A stretch of 64,000 nt of DNA, taken from assembly GCA_964593465.1 (NCBI GenBank), contig CAZQJY010000006.1, positions 1 through 64,000 on the forward strand, in the 5' to 3' direction. This DNA is from Mycosynbacter sp964593465. Its GTDB lineage: Bacteria > Patescibacteriota > Saccharimonadia > Saccharimonadales > Saccharimonadaceae. A program made the position numbers and the translations under genes. The notes under the pieces are model-generated. The model was not told where the DNA came from. It saw nothing but the letters and a program-made list of their open reading frames with translations, and did not search any database. How positions within the stretch are numbered: the first letter of the stretch is position 1; the number at the start of each line of letters is the position of its first letter. Shown in pieces: positions 43,166-51,654 of the stretch.

Positions 43166-44134
43166 CTAAAATGGCTTCTCCTCTAGCAGCATGTCATGTA
43201 GCTGCACACCTTTGTGCAGTATGCCATCTTTGGCACCAAACTGCGTCACCACAGATGTCGAATTAGCACTACCAAACACAATCGCCTCGCGCAGGCTCTT
43301 GCCCGCTGCCCATTGGCTCAAAAAGCCGCTAGCAAATGCATCACCCGCACCCGTGCGATCCAGCACTGGCACATCTTCGTACATGCCCGCCGTCACAATC
43401 GTCTTGCCGTCGCTAGCGCAGACACCATTTGGCCCGTCGCTCACAATAGCCACGGGTACATAATGCAGCGCATGTCGCACCAATTCTTCGATCGTCTCGC
43501 CGCTCACCAGCATCTGCATTTCTTCTTTATTGACACACAATACGTCGACGCTACTTAGTAGTGCTTTAAGCTTTTTGGGTTCTGCCAACTCTGGACCAGC
43601 AGGATTGAGCATTACTTTTACACCCGATTCTTCTGCTTTGTCGACAATCACCCGTAGTAAGTCTATACCGCCGAGTGCGAGAGATGTCGGGTAAATCCAG
43701 TCTACATCGGCAATTGCGTCAAGGTTTAAATCACGCGCACTGGCGTCCGTTGATACGCCACGGTTATTAAGAATCGTTCGCTCACCGTCCGTCGCAATCA
43801 AGATGTTAGAGTACCCTGCACGGTATTTCTCATTCCGCACCACGTGAGATGTATCTACACCCTCGGCGTCCAAATCGTGTAGCACTGTTTCTGACGCCGG
43901 GTCGTAACCCAACGTCCACATATAGCTACTATGTAAACCCTGTCGTGCAAACGTTACTGCTACATTACTAGCATTGCCGCCTGTAGCAAACACAATATCC
44001 TCAACTTCCATCTTTACACCCAATGGCAAGTGTGTATATGCTACCTTACCCTCCATATGCGGACTGAATTCTTCGCTCTTGAGAAACACGTCTTGCGTGG
44101 CTTTGCCTATGGCCAATATCTTTGGTACGCTCAT
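43166..44134 (-). CDS. PfkB-family carbohydrate kinase
   Basis: Ribokinase-fold sugar kinase with FATGGNASNVAVTFARQG (substrate loop) and DRTGAGDAFASGF (catalytic Asp, anion hole). It is related to the kinase half of the 16948 fusion. I choose ATG 44134 because the conserved fold begins at PKILAIG and a TATACT -10 (44177-44182) lies between it and the more upstream ATG at 44203. It probably phosphorylates a sugar or sugar phosphate such as fructose 6-phosphate. It heads its own transcription unit after the aldolase operon. Confidence 0.85.
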   Translation of the reverse strand: MSVPKILAIGKATQDVFLKSEEFSPHMEGKVAYTHLPLGVKMEVEDIVFATGGNASNVAVTFARQGLHSSYMWTLGYDPASETVLHDLDAEGVDTSHVVRNEKYRAGYSNILIATDGERTILNNRGVSTDASARDLNLDAIADVDWIYPTSLALGGIDLLRVIVDKAEESGVKVMLNPAGPELAEPKKLKALLSSVDVLCVNKEEMQMLVSGETIEELVRHALHYVPVAIVSDGPNGVCASDGKTIVTAGMYEDVPVLDRTGAGDAFASGFLSQWAAGKSLREAIVFGSANSTSVVTQFGAKDGILHKGVQLHDMLLEEKPF

Positions 44135-44176
44135 ATCTATCTTTCTGGTTTTTGTTTGAATGTAAGATTTGTTATT

Positions 44177-44182
44177 AGTATA
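44177..44182 (-). promoter_or_regulatory. -10 of the pfkB unit
   Basis: TATACT preceded by TGG; predicted leader about 37 nt. Confidence 0.6.
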
Positions 44183-44280
44183 CCATAAGCGGCTATATGA
44201 CACACATCATCCAGCAACAGTTCCTCAGAGTATATACATTCCAGTCTACCGCTCAACCCGACTCTTGTCTCTGTCAAAAA

Positions 44281-45192
44281 TTACAAAACCGCCTTATTCC
44301 CGCTCCCAAACGCCTGAATCTTCTCCTCGACAACTGCTTGCACCGCTTCGTACACCTCTGGCATGAGCTTGACGACAGCGTATTCATTGGGGTTGTCGGC
44401 TAGGACTTTCTCTAGCGTCTTGCGGAAGACGTAGCGCATATCGCTATTAATATTGATCTTGCTCACACCAATCCGTGCTGCGTCTTCGAAGAAGTGGAGT
44501 GGCGTGCCACTGCCGCCATGCAGGCTAATTCCACAACCAATCGCCCCACGAATCTGCTCGAGAAGCTCAAGATCCAGCTCTTTTGGTACAGGATATTTGC
44601 CGTGCAGATTACCGATAGCCGCCGCAAAGGTGTCGATGCCCGTCGCTTCGGAGAACTCGCGTGCACCTTCCGGGGTGCTAAATGTTTTTTTAATCGCCTC
44701 ATAATCAATATCTTCAGTATGTACATTACTACTACCGCCAAAATAATGTGGTTCACTCTCGACAAGCGCGCCCGTAAACTTAGCATATTCGACAACTTCG
44801 CGGGTTTTGGCGACGATTTCTTCTTCGCTGGCATCGTGATTTGCCTGCGAAATGTCGATATGGATAAACTCATAGCCCGCATCAATCGCGCGCTTGCATG
44901 ACTCTACCGTCGGACTATGATCGAGGTTTAAATACGCTTCTATGCCATATTCTTTTTTGTAATTGTCCACCATGTCGCGCACATTTTCGAGCCCCAGCGC
45001 CTTGACTTCGCCCTCGCTCACCTCTATGAGAACTGGCGAATTGAGCTTCTGCGCCGCGCGAGCAATCGCAATCAGCGTTTCTTGATTGTCGATATTGAAC
45101 GCTCCCACAGCGAAATGCTGCTGGCGCGTGCGCTGGTACAAATGCCTCGCTCGGGTAGTGTTATCTCGAATCTCGCTAATTGTCAGCCCCAT
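44281..45192 (-). CDS. fba: Class II fructose-bisphosphate aldolase
   Basis: Zinc-dependent aldolase of the FbaA/KbaY/GatY type, 303 aa. Zinc and substrate residues appear in LNLDHSPTVESC, GNLHGKYP and LHGGSGTP, with the conserved KININSDMRYVF. It cleaves fructose 1,6-bisphosphate or a related ketose bisphosphate. It is the last gene of the rpiB-rpe-tkt operon, 2 nt after tktC. A class I aldolase with different chemistry is present at 16948. Confidence 0.9.
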   Translation of the reverse strand: MGLTISEIRDNTTRARHLYQRTRQQHFAVGAFNIDNQETLIAIARAAQKLNSPVLIEVSEGEVKALGLENVRDMVDNYKKEYGIEAYLNLDHSPTVESCKRAIDAGYEFIHIDISQANHDASEEEIVAKTREVVEYAKFTGALVESEPHYFGGSSNVHTEDIDYEAIKKTFSTPEGAREFSEATGIDTFAAAIGNLHGKYPVPKELDLELLEQIRGAIGCGISLHGGSGTPLHFFEDAARIGVSKININSDMRYVFRKTLEKVLADNPNEYAVVKLMPEVYEAVQAVVEEKIQAFGSGNKAVL

Positions 45193-45194
45193 GC

Positions 45195-46193
45195 CTAAAA
45201 TCCTTTGTGGTATTGCGGTGTTGTATTGATAAATTCTTGAACTACTGGCGCCATTTTTTCACCCGTAAGTCCAAAATGATCAAGTAGTTCGTTTGGCGCA
45301 CCGGATTCGCCAAACCTATCGTACATGCCAATTCGTTTGAGTGGCGTTGGCAACTTTTCGCTTAGCAGCTCGGCTATGGCACCACCAAATCCCGCTGCCA
45401 CTTGTGCTTCTTCGGCCGTGACAACTCGCCCTGTTTTGCGCACACTGGCTAGAATCGTCGTTTCATCGAGTGGTTTGACTGTCGGCACATGTACCACCTC
45501 GGCAGATACACCATGCTTTTCTAGCAACTGAGCAGCTTTAAGTAGCTGGTAGGTCATTGTACCCGTACCGAGAAGTGATACATCATGACCATCACGCAGT
45601 ACATATGCTTTGCCAATCTCAAATGGCGATTCGTCGGTGCTAAAAATTGGCGTTTTTTCGCGCGCCAGACGGATATAGCTCGGCTTGCCGTTTTCGGCAA
45701 TCACTTGCGTGGCTTTTTCTGCTTCGACACTATCGCCTGGCACTACCACAACCATGTGCGGCAATACACGCATCAGCGCAATGTCTTCGAGCATTTGGTG
45801 GGTGGCGCCGTCTGGCCCAACACTTACGCCAGCGTGACTGCCGACGATTTTGACGGGCTGTTCGTTGAGTGTGGCGGTAGTACGAATTTGCTCCCAGTTG
45901 CGTCCTGGGCTAAACGCCGCATAGCTGCTAGTAAACGGAATTTTGCCCGCTCGCGCCAAGCCACTCGCGACTGTCACGAGGTTTTGTTCGGCCACGCCAA
46001 TTTCGACAAATCGCTCTGGAAATTCTTCTCTGAAAAGGTGCATCTGCGTACTCTCGGTAAGATCCGCGCACAACGCCACGACATTTTCGTTAGCCTCGCC
46101 AGCTTTTTTGAGGCCGCGACCAAAGCCAGCGCGCGTCGGCTCCTGCGCTGCATCGTCCGAAAATATATCATCTCGTAATTGATAGTGTGTCAT
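45195..46193 (-). CDS. tktB: Transketolase, C-terminal subunit
   Basis: Pyrimidine-binding and C-terminal transketolase domains (about 333 aa), encoded apart from the N-terminal half. It shows the family features AGFGRGLKKAGEANENVVALCADL, the catalytic Glu in GVAEQNLVTVASGLA and the C-terminal fold with RVVTAEEAQVAAGFG. I choose ATG 46193, which has GGGAG upstream and begins 1 nt after the stop of the N-terminal subunit; the frame is open further but inside that gene. Confidence 0.9.
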   Translation of the reverse strand: MTHYQLRDDIFSDDAAQEPTRAGFGRGLKKAGEANENVVALCADLTESTQMHLFREEFPERFVEIGVAEQNLVTVASGLARAGKIPFTSSYAAFSPGRNWEQIRTTATLNEQPVKIVGSHAGVSVGPDGATHQMLEDIALMRVLPHMVVVVPGDSVEAEKATQVIAENGKPSYIRLAREKTPIFSTDESPFEIGKAYVLRDGHDVSLLGTGTMTYQLLKAAQLLEKHGVSAEVVHVPTVKPLDETTILASVRKTGRVVTAEEAQVAAGFGGAIAELLSEKLPTPLKRIGMYDRFGESGAPNELLDHFGLTGEKMAPVVQEFINTTPQYHKGF

Positions 46194-46194
46194 A

Positions 46195-47052
46195 TTATTC
46201 TCCCGCCTCAATCTTGCCATCTAGTGTGCGCAGCTTGGAAAGCGCTTCTTTTGCCTGTTCATGATTTGGTGGTGCGCCGTGCCATTTGTAGTCATACTCC
46301 ATAAAGTCCACGCCCTTGCCCGGAATCGTGTGTGCGATAATCACACTCGGCTTGTTGGTAATTGCCCGCGCCATGCTTGCCGCATCAATCACGCTCTCAA
46401 TATTATGGCCATCGACTTCTTGTACATGCCAGCCAAAACTCTCCCATTTGCCGCGCAAATCTTCGAGCGGCATCACATCTTCGGTACTGCCATCAATCTG
46501 GATGTTGTTGCGGTCGATAAATCCAATCAGCTGGCTAAGCTTGTATTTGCCCGCAAACATAGCCGCTTCCCAGATATTGCCTTCGTTGAGCTCACCATCA
46601 CCCATCACTGTATACACAAAACGATGAGGCTGTTTGTCGAGGTATTGCAGCGCATACGCCACGCCCGAGGCCTGACTTAGGCCACTACCTAGCGGACCGC
46701 TGGTATTTTCTAGCCCTGGCAGTTTGATGCGCTCTGGGTGGCCTTGCAGTCGACTGCCGAGTTTACGCAGTGTCAACAATTCTTCTTTGTCAAAAAACCC
46801 AGCCTCGGCCATGGCTGCGTACTGCACCGGCACCGTGTGGCCGTTGCTCAGGAAAAAATAATCCCGTTCGTCCCATTCAGGGTTTTTGGGGTCGTAGTTC
46901 ATAATGTCAAAATACAGCGCCGCAAAGATGTCTGCCAGACCCAGAGGACCCGCACTATGTCCACTGCCCGCCGCCTCAAGCATTTTGATGATGTCTTTTC
47001 GAATCGTGTTGGCTTTTTCGTCCAACTGTGCCCACGTCAGTTGCTGCTTCAC
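46195..47052 (-). CDS. tktA: Transketolase, N-terminal subunit
   Basis: Thiamine-diphosphate-binding half (285 aa). The TPP motif GDGELNEG...DRNNIQ (about 150-180), the SNGHTVPVQY substrate histidine and GHSAGPLG are present. Together with the next gene it makes a two-subunit transketolase that moves two-carbon units between sugar phosphates. It abuts rpe with no gap. Confidence 0.92.
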   Translation of the reverse strand: MKQQLTWAQLDEKANTIRKDIIKMLEAAGSGHSAGPLGLADIFAALYFDIMNYDPKNPEWDERDYFFLSNGHTVPVQYAAMAEAGFFDKEELLTLRKLGSRLQGHPERIKLPGLENTSGPLGSGLSQASGVAYALQYLDKQPHRFVYTVMGDGELNEGNIWEAAMFAGKYKLSQLIGFIDRNNIQIDGSTEDVMPLEDLRGKWESFGWHVQEVDGHNIESVIDAASMARAITNKPSVIIAHTIPGKGVDFMEYDYKWHGAPPNHEQAKEALSKLRTLDGKIEAGE

Positions 47053-47700
47053 TTATAACACTCCTTGTTTGTTGATTTCTTCGACAAGCTGTTTGTACAC
47101 CAACTCGGCATCGGTGGATTTCTGTATCGCACCGCCCACATTGAGCACGTTCACACCGCCTTGCGTCAGCGTGTAGGCATTGTCGACATTCACGCCGCCA
47201 TCCCAGCCAATTTCTGCTTCCGGGTTGATTTGTTTAATGAGGCGGACTTTTTCGAGCTGCATCAGGTTTGCCGTGCCGCCATATTTACCCAAATCCCCGG
47301 TAAATACCATTACATGCTCCGCCTGTTGCAGCACTGCCTCGACAGACGACGGTACTGTGGGGCGAAGTAGTGCCACACCGGCTTTAATACCGTATTGTTT
47401 GAGCGTCACGAGTACCGACGGCAATTGCTCGGTATCTGCTTCGGCATGAAAAATCACCATACTTGGCTTGAGTTGCACCAATGTCTGCAAATGCTCGGCC
47501 GGCCGAGCAACCATGGCATGTACATCCACCTCCCAGCCCTCTGGCCACCAAATCTCATTGAAGCCAATGGTAAACGTTGGCGCGAACTCACCATCACTTA
47601 CGTCAATATGTACGCGCTGCGCAAACGGCTGCACTTTGTCTATCGCCTGCTTATACTGGTCTGCGTTTTCAGCCAAAATCGCCGGTGCAATCAAGCTCAT
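47053..47700 (-). CDS. rpe: Ribulose-phosphate 3-epimerase
   Basis: TIM-barrel epimerase interconverting ribulose 5-phosphate and xylulose 5-phosphate. Metal and catalytic residues are visible in VHIDVSDGEFAPTFT, VDVHAMV, VIFHAEA and IGWDGGVN. The sequence departs somewhat from textbook Rpe (VSDGEFAPT instead of VMDGHFVPN, GWDGGVN instead of EVDGGVN), so a related ketose-phosphate epimerase is possible, but the operon context fits Rpe. Confidence 0.85.
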   Translation of the reverse strand: MSLIAPAILAENADQYKQAIDKVQPFAQRVHIDVSDGEFAPTFTIGFNEIWWPEGWEVDVHAMVARPAEHLQTLVQLKPSMVIFHAEADTEQLPSVLVTLKQYGIKAGVALLRPTVPSSVEAVLQQAEHVMVFTGDLGKYGGTANLMQLEKVRLIKQINPEAEIGWDGGVNVDNAYTLTQGGVNVLNVGGAIQKSTDAELVYKQLVEEINKQGVL

Positions 47701-47702
47701 CT

Positions 47703-48155
47703 CTATACCTCATCAATCTGCGCATTGCGTCGCTTGTATCGTGGCGCCGAAGCAAATGGAGTTGCCAGCCATGTATCCAAAATTGCTTTCCACTCAGCTT
47801 CGTCTTTTTCGAGAATACGAGACGGCAAACACAATACATTACTATCGTTGTCGTTACGCGTCATCTTGGCTTCGTACTCGTCCCAGATGACGCTCGCGCG
47901 GATGCCGCGAAAACGATTGGCCGCCATAGCCATACCCTGGCCGCCGCCGCATAGCAGTATCGCCCGCGGATCGCTTTTCTCGTCTTCGCCTAGCACCTTG
48001 AGCGCTGCCATCTGCGCAAACTGCGGAAAGTCATCCTCCAGGTCGAGCTCTTTACCACCGACGTCTTGCACGTCGTAGCCGCGCTTTGCGAGATAAGCAA
48101 ACAGCTGCTCTTTGAGATGATAGCCATTGTGGTCGGAACCAAGAAAAATCTTCAT
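47703..48155 (-). CDS. rpiB: Ribose-5-phosphate isomerase B
   Basis: RpiB/LacA-type isomerase of ribose and ribulose 5-phosphates, 150 aa. It has the family start IFLGSDHNGYHLKEQL and the active-site cysteine in LLCGGGQGMAMAANRFRGIRA. It is the first gene of the operon rpiB-rpe-tktN-tktC-fba. TATACT (48163-48168) lies 7 nt before the ATG, so the operon starts with a leaderless mRNA. Confidence 0.9.
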   Translation of the reverse strand: MKIFLGSDHNGYHLKEQLFAYLAKRGYDVQDVGGKELDLEDDFPQFAQMAALKVLGEDEKSDPRAILLCGGGQGMAMAANRFRGIRASVIWDEYEAKMTRNDNDSNVLCLPSRILEKDEAEWKAILDTWLATPFASAPRYKRRNAQIDEV

Positions 48156-48162
48156 ACCTACA

Positions 48163-48168
48163 AGTATA
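48163..48168 (-). promoter_or_regulatory. -10 of the sugar-phosphate operon (leaderless type)
   Basis: TATACT 7 nt before the rpiB ATG. Confidence 0.7.
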
Positions 48169-48232
48169 AGCGTTTTTAGAGAAAAATCAAAGGCAATGCG
48201 GACAGAATATTGTAAATATTCCTATATTCTGC

Positions 48233-48238
48233 TATAAT
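48233..48238 (+). promoter_or_regulatory. -10 of the 124-aa orphan gene
   Basis: TATAAT in an AT-rich stretch; the leader to ATG 48279 is about 34 nt and lacks a clear Shine-Dalgarno. Confidence 0.55.
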
Positions 48239-48278
48239 AATAAAGAGTACTATTCCTACGAGTGAACGGATTTGCCCG

Positions 48279-48653
48279 ATGGCGGAAATCATGGTCAGTG
48301 CAAAAGGTCGAGAGCTCCTCAGCGAACATGTCAAAGCGCTGAGAAATAATGGCAACTACCAGCCCTATCCGCGAGCACTACTAGAAGGGATGCTTGTAAA
48401 AACCCGATGCTGCTACCTAGAAAATGGCGAGGTGCGCGACCATCTCAGCGAAGCTGGATTGCTCAGCGGTGAGGCGGTCGCAGTGTACATCTTCGATTCA
48501 GAGGGACTGCACAAAAAGCTGAGTCATGCCACGCTCGACTTTGGTCGCACGACAGTGCCAGTCGGCGAACTCAACTTCGAAGAAAGCTTCAAAGAAGCAT
48601 GGAAGCAGCTGCAGCTCGTCGTTGCCGAACATCAAGTACCCAGCCCCGCCTAG
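48279..48653 (+). CDS. Small soluble orphan protein, 124 aa
   Basis: Alpha/beta-looking, with a helical N-terminus, a beta-hairpin around CCYLENGEV (about 45) and a helical C-terminus; two adjacent cysteines (about 44-45). No family recognised. ATG 48291 is an alternative start with a purine-rich GGCGGAAA upstream. It is monocistronic, and its last codons form one arm of a nested terminator. Codon use is more GC-rich than in hemH, as in the other small orphans of this window. Confidence 0.6.
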   Translation: MAEIMVSAKGRELLSEHVKALRNNGNYQPYPRALLEGMLVKTRCCYLENGEVRDHLSEAGLLSGEAVAVYIFDSEGLHKKLSHATLDFGRTTVPVGELNFEESFKEAWKQLQLVVAEHQVPSPA

Positions 48654-48705
48654 GCGCGCAGCTCCCTACCAAAAAGGTCGAGCTTCGCCCGTATACGGCG
48701 GGGCT
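48642..48705 (+). terminator. Nested hairpin terminator overlapping the stop codon
   Basis: AGCCCCGCC (48642-48650) pairs perfectly with GGCGGGGCT (48697-48705). Inside lies a second hairpin AGCTC/GAGCT (48660-48684). The outer left arm contains the last sense codons of the upstream gene, so translation to the stop would keep the outer stem open. A T-rich tail follows. Confidence 0.55.
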
Positions 48706-48737
48706 TTACCTTTTCCCGTTATTTGTCTATTCTCTGC

Positions 48738-48743
48738 TACACT
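48738..48743 (+). promoter_or_regulatory. -10 of hemH (leaderless type)
   Basis: TACACT 8 nt before the ATG at 48752. Confidence 0.6.
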
Positions 48744-48751
48744 AGATATAT

Positions 48752-49762
48752 ATGACTTCTTCCAAGATCGGGGTTATTCTGGCGCAGGTTGGCACGCCAG
48801 AAGCGCCTACCAAACAAGCCCTCAAGCCATATCTACGCAATTTTCTTGGCGATGAACGGATCATCGATAGCCCACGCTGGTGGTGGAAGCCGCTGCTGCA
48901 TGGCGTTATACTACAGCGCCGCCCAGCTGCTGTCGCTAAGCATTTCGAAGAAATCTGGACCGACAAAGGCTCGCCGCTTCTCATTACGTCTGAGAAACAA
49001 GTCCGCGGTGTCCAGAAACGTCTCGGCTCACGCTTCGTGGTCAAGCTCGGTTTTGCCTACGCCGAACCAAGTATGAACACTGCCATGCGCGAACTGCATG
49101 AGGCAGGTATCACTCGCATCATCGTACTACCGATGTTCCCGCAGTACAGTACCACTACGACAGCATCGGTCTACGACGAGATTATGTTCTACGCACTGGG
49201 TCGCGAGAAACGTCGTGGAGCGCCGATTAAAAAATACTCGCCAGCTCTCAGATTTGTTGACCCATTCTACAACGACCCGCAATATATAGATGTGCTAGCC
49301 AGCAGCATCAAACAACAAATGAAAAAACTAGCCCATCAGCCAGATAAAATCCTCCTGAGCTATCATGGTATCCCGCTCAGCTACGTCACCGAAGGCGACC
49401 CATACCCAGAACACTGCAATGAGACAACACGACTGATTGCCAAAAAACTGGGTTGGAAAAAAGACGAGTACAAACAAACCTACCAATCCCGCTTTGGTCG
49501 CGCTGAGTGGCTCCAGCCTTACACACAAGTTGAGCTGCCTGAACTTCACGGCCAAGGAGTCAAGCGACCCCTTATTATCGCGCCAGCTTTCACCACCGAC
49601 TGCCTTGAGACAATTCACGAACTTGGCATTGAAGGTGCCGAGCTTTATGCAGAAGGTGGGGGCGAGGAGAAAAACCTTATGACGCTCAAGTGCCTCAATG
49701 ACGACCCGGCATTCCTCGATTACCTCGCGCAGAAAGTAGAGAGCCATGCCGGCGGCTGGTAA
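48752..49762 (+). CDS. hemH: Ferrochelatase
   Basis: Inserts iron into a porphyrin, the last or next-to-last step of heme synthesis. The metal-binding His is in LLSYHGIP (about 206) and the conserved Glu in TTDCLETIHELG (about 288); the FPQYSTTTTAS signature (about 128) is intact. The length of 336 aa is normal and no membrane tail is seen. No other heme gene is in the window. The 3' end overlaps the DUF454 gene by 17 nt. Confidence 0.93.
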   Translation: MTSSKIGVILAQVGTPEAPTKQALKPYLRNFLGDERIIDSPRWWWKPLLHGVILQRRPAAVAKHFEEIWTDKGSPLLITSEKQVRGVQKRLGSRFVVKLGFAYAEPSMNTAMRELHEAGITRIIVLPMFPQYSTTTTASVYDEIMFYALGREKRRGAPIKKYSPALRFVDPFYNDPQYIDVLASSIKQQMKKLAHQPDKILLSYHGIPLSYVTEGDPYPEHCNETTRLIAKKLGWKKDEYKQTYQSRFGRAEWLQPYTQVELPELHGQGVKRPLIIAPAFTTDCLETIHELGIEGAELYAEGGGEEKNLMTLKCLNDDPAFLDYLAQKVESHAGGW

Positions 49763-50165
49763 AAAAATCCTCTACGCACTACTCGGCCTTACCTGTACAG
49801 GTCTCGGTGTTATTGGCGTATGGGTGCCCGGGCTACCTACAACTGTCTTCATTCTCATCGCACTCTGGGCCTTTTCTAACTCCAGCCATCGACTTCACCA
49901 TTGGCTCACACATATTCCAATCCTACGTTACGCCGTCCGTGAAGCGCATCGTTTTCAGCGCGAAGGTACGCTCTCGACACGTGTCAAATTCGTCTCGCAA
50001 GGTAGCGCCTGGCTATCATTTGCAGTCGTCACCTTACTTACTCGTAGCTGGATCATTGGCCTTATTTTGGCACTTGTGGCTGCGTCGTGCAGCGTGTTCA
50101 TGTATCTTACGCCAACAACGCGCACTGTTCCCGCAGAAGCATTAGAAAAAACAGAAGATGCATGA
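49746..50165 (+). CDS. DUF454 (YbaN-like) inner membrane protein
   Basis: A 139-aa protein with the DUF454 signature GVWVPGLPTTVFILIALWAFSNSS (positions about 25-49, the core being VPGLPTT). Hydrophobic segments lie at about 10-30, 33-48 and 88-120. Molecular function is unknown for the family. The 17-nt overlap with hemH means tight co-expression, so a link to porphyrin or heme handling at the membrane is a fair guess. Confidence 0.85.
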   Translation: MPAAGKKILYALLGLTCTGLGVIGVWVPGLPTTVFILIALWAFSNSSHRLHHWLTHIPILRYAVREAHRFQREGTLSTRVKFVSQGSAWLSFAVVTLLTRSWIIGLILALVAASCSVFMYLTPTTRTVPAEALEKTEDA

Positions 50166-50170
50166 TATAT

Positions 50171-50215
50171 ACATAAAACTCGCACTATAATTGTTTCAAA
50201 GTGCGAGTTTTATGT
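50171..50215. terminator. Bidirectional 16-bp terminator
   Basis: A perfect inverted repeat ACATAAAACTCGCACT (50171-50186) with its complement (50200-50215), between convergent DUF454 and gapA. Confidence 0.9.
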
Positions 50216-50230
50216 TGTATATAAATACCC

Positions 50231-51247
50231 TTATCGACTAATCGACTTGCCGACGTCAGCCGTCAACTCAACCAGCCTATTGCTATAGCCCCATTCGTTG
50301 TCATACCACACCGCAATCTTGATGAGATTGCCGCCCACAACCTTTGTCAGTAGCAGATCCACAGTGCCCGAGTGACTGTTGCCAATGTAATCACGTGATA
50401 CAAGTGGTTCTTCGCTGACGTCCAAAATACCTTGGTAGTATGGCTCTTTGGCGGCCTTTTTGAACGCATTATTCACTTCTTCTACTGTCACGTCTTTTGA
50501 AAGCAGTGCGGTGACATCGCTAATCGACACTACAGGTGTTGGTACGCGGATAGAAAGCCCGTCAAACTTACCTTCGAGTTGTGGCAATGTCTTAGTAACG
50601 GCAATTGCTGCGCCAGTTGTCGTCGGTACCATGTTTTCGGCTGCGTTGCGGCCCTCGCGCAGGTCGCCTTTTGGCGCGTCTTGCACAACTTGGCTGGCTG
50701 TGTAGCTATGGACAGTCGTAAGGAGCGATTTCTCGACACCAAACTCTGCGTCGAGCACCGCCATCACTGCTGCCAGGCTATTTGTCGTACAGCTTGCATT
50801 GCTAATTACCTCTGTAGAACCAGCAATCTTGTCGTCATTGGCACCCAGCACGATTGTATCGACGCCTTCGGATTTGGTTGGACCACTAATCACCACACGC
50901 TTCGCGCCAGCTGCAATGTGTTTGCTCGCGCCGTCTTTGTCAGTGAAAAATCCTGTCGATTCGATCACAATGTCCACGCCCATATCGCCCCATGGCAACG
51001 CCACTGGGTCACGCTCAGCCAGCACCTGAATGTGCTTGCCGTCGACGATAATGCCCGCTTCGTCGTACGACACCTCGTGATGGTAGGTACCATAGTTGCT
51101 GTCGTGCTTGAGCAAATATGCCAATGTCTTAGTATCTGTCAAATCGTTAATCGCGACAATTTCCAAATCCTTGCGCTCAAACGCAATCTTGAACGCGTTG
51201 CGGCCAATCCGCCCAAACCCATTGATGGCAAGTTTTGTCTGACTCAT
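50231..51247 (-). CDS. gap: Glyceraldehyde-3-phosphate dehydrogenase
   Basis: NAD(P)-binding start INGFGRIGRNAFK, catalytic cysteine in SNASCTTN, HSYTASQ and WYDNEWGYSNR are all conserved. The length of 338 aa is standard. It oxidises glyceraldehyde 3-phosphate in glycolysis. A GAGGGGG lies about 10 nt before the ATG and a TATACA-like -10 near 51297, so it has a real leader. Confidence 0.97.
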   Translation of the reverse strand: MSQTKLAINGFGRIGRNAFKIAFERKDLEIVAINDLTDTKTLAYLLKHDSNYGTYHHEVSYDEAGIIVDGKHIQVLAERDPVALPWGDMGVDIVIESTGFFTDKDGASKHIAAGAKRVVISGPTKSEGVDTIVLGANDDKIAGSTEVISNASCTTNSLAAVMAVLDAEFGVEKSLLTTVHSYTASQVVQDAPKGDLREGRNAAENMVPTTTGAAIAVTKTLPQLEGKFDGLSIRVPTPVVSISDVTALLSKDVTVEEVNNAFKKAAKEPYYQGILDVSEEPLVSRDYIGNSHSGTVDLLLTKVVGGNLIKIAVWYDNEWGYSNRLVELTADVGKSISR

Positions 51248-51353
51248 ATCCGTTATGCCCCCTCATTACTCTAAGCATTAGTTCTTTGCTACTTATTGTA
51301 TACTACTCACTTGTTTTTGCGCAAATTACTATATTTTACTTTTTAGTTATATA

Positions 51354-51362
51354 TGATATAAT
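51354..51362 (+). promoter_or_regulatory. Extended -10 of the 84-aa orphan gene
   Basis: TGATATAAT; the leader of about 27 nt contains a small TGTC/GACA hairpin and the Shine-Dalgarno GAGAGGG. Confidence 0.65.
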
Positions 51363-51395
51363 TTATTATGTCTTATTCCGACAGAGAGGGTACAC

Positions 51396-51650
51396 ATGAG
51401 TATCTACACCTACAGTGCAGCCGGTAAAGGTAACGACCAAGACGGCAATCCCGTCGCAGTCTCAATCACCTTGCAGCACCGCGCAGACCAGGAGCGTCTC
51501 GAAGATGGAGCGGCCACAGTCGCGAAGGTATTGCGAGCAGTAGCTGAACAACAGAACATCGATCCGTTCACAGTCATCCAGTGCAGTGGCAGCAAAAACA
51601 CGATCTCACCCATCAGCATCCCTGCCGACCTCAGACTCACGGAAGGATGA
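51396..51650 (+). CDS. Small orphan protein, 84 aa
   Basis: A beta-hairpin start (MSIYTYSAAGKGNDQDG) followed by a helix (about 30-52) and a short beta end. Soluble, one cysteine. No family recognised. It has its own strong promoter, Shine-Dalgarno and a UUCG-capped terminator, so it is an independent and probably well expressed unit. GC-rich codons. Confidence 0.6.
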   Translation: MSIYTYSAAGKGNDQDGNPVAVSITLQHRADQERLEDGAATVAKVLRAVAEQQNIDPFTVIQCSGSKNTISPISIPADLRLTEG

Positions 51651-51654
51651 CAAC

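Noticed and set aside
45585..46178. 197-aa open frame antisense to the transketolase C subunit
   Set aside because: Opposite a clearly conserved enzyme; low-complexity translation typical of shadow frames.
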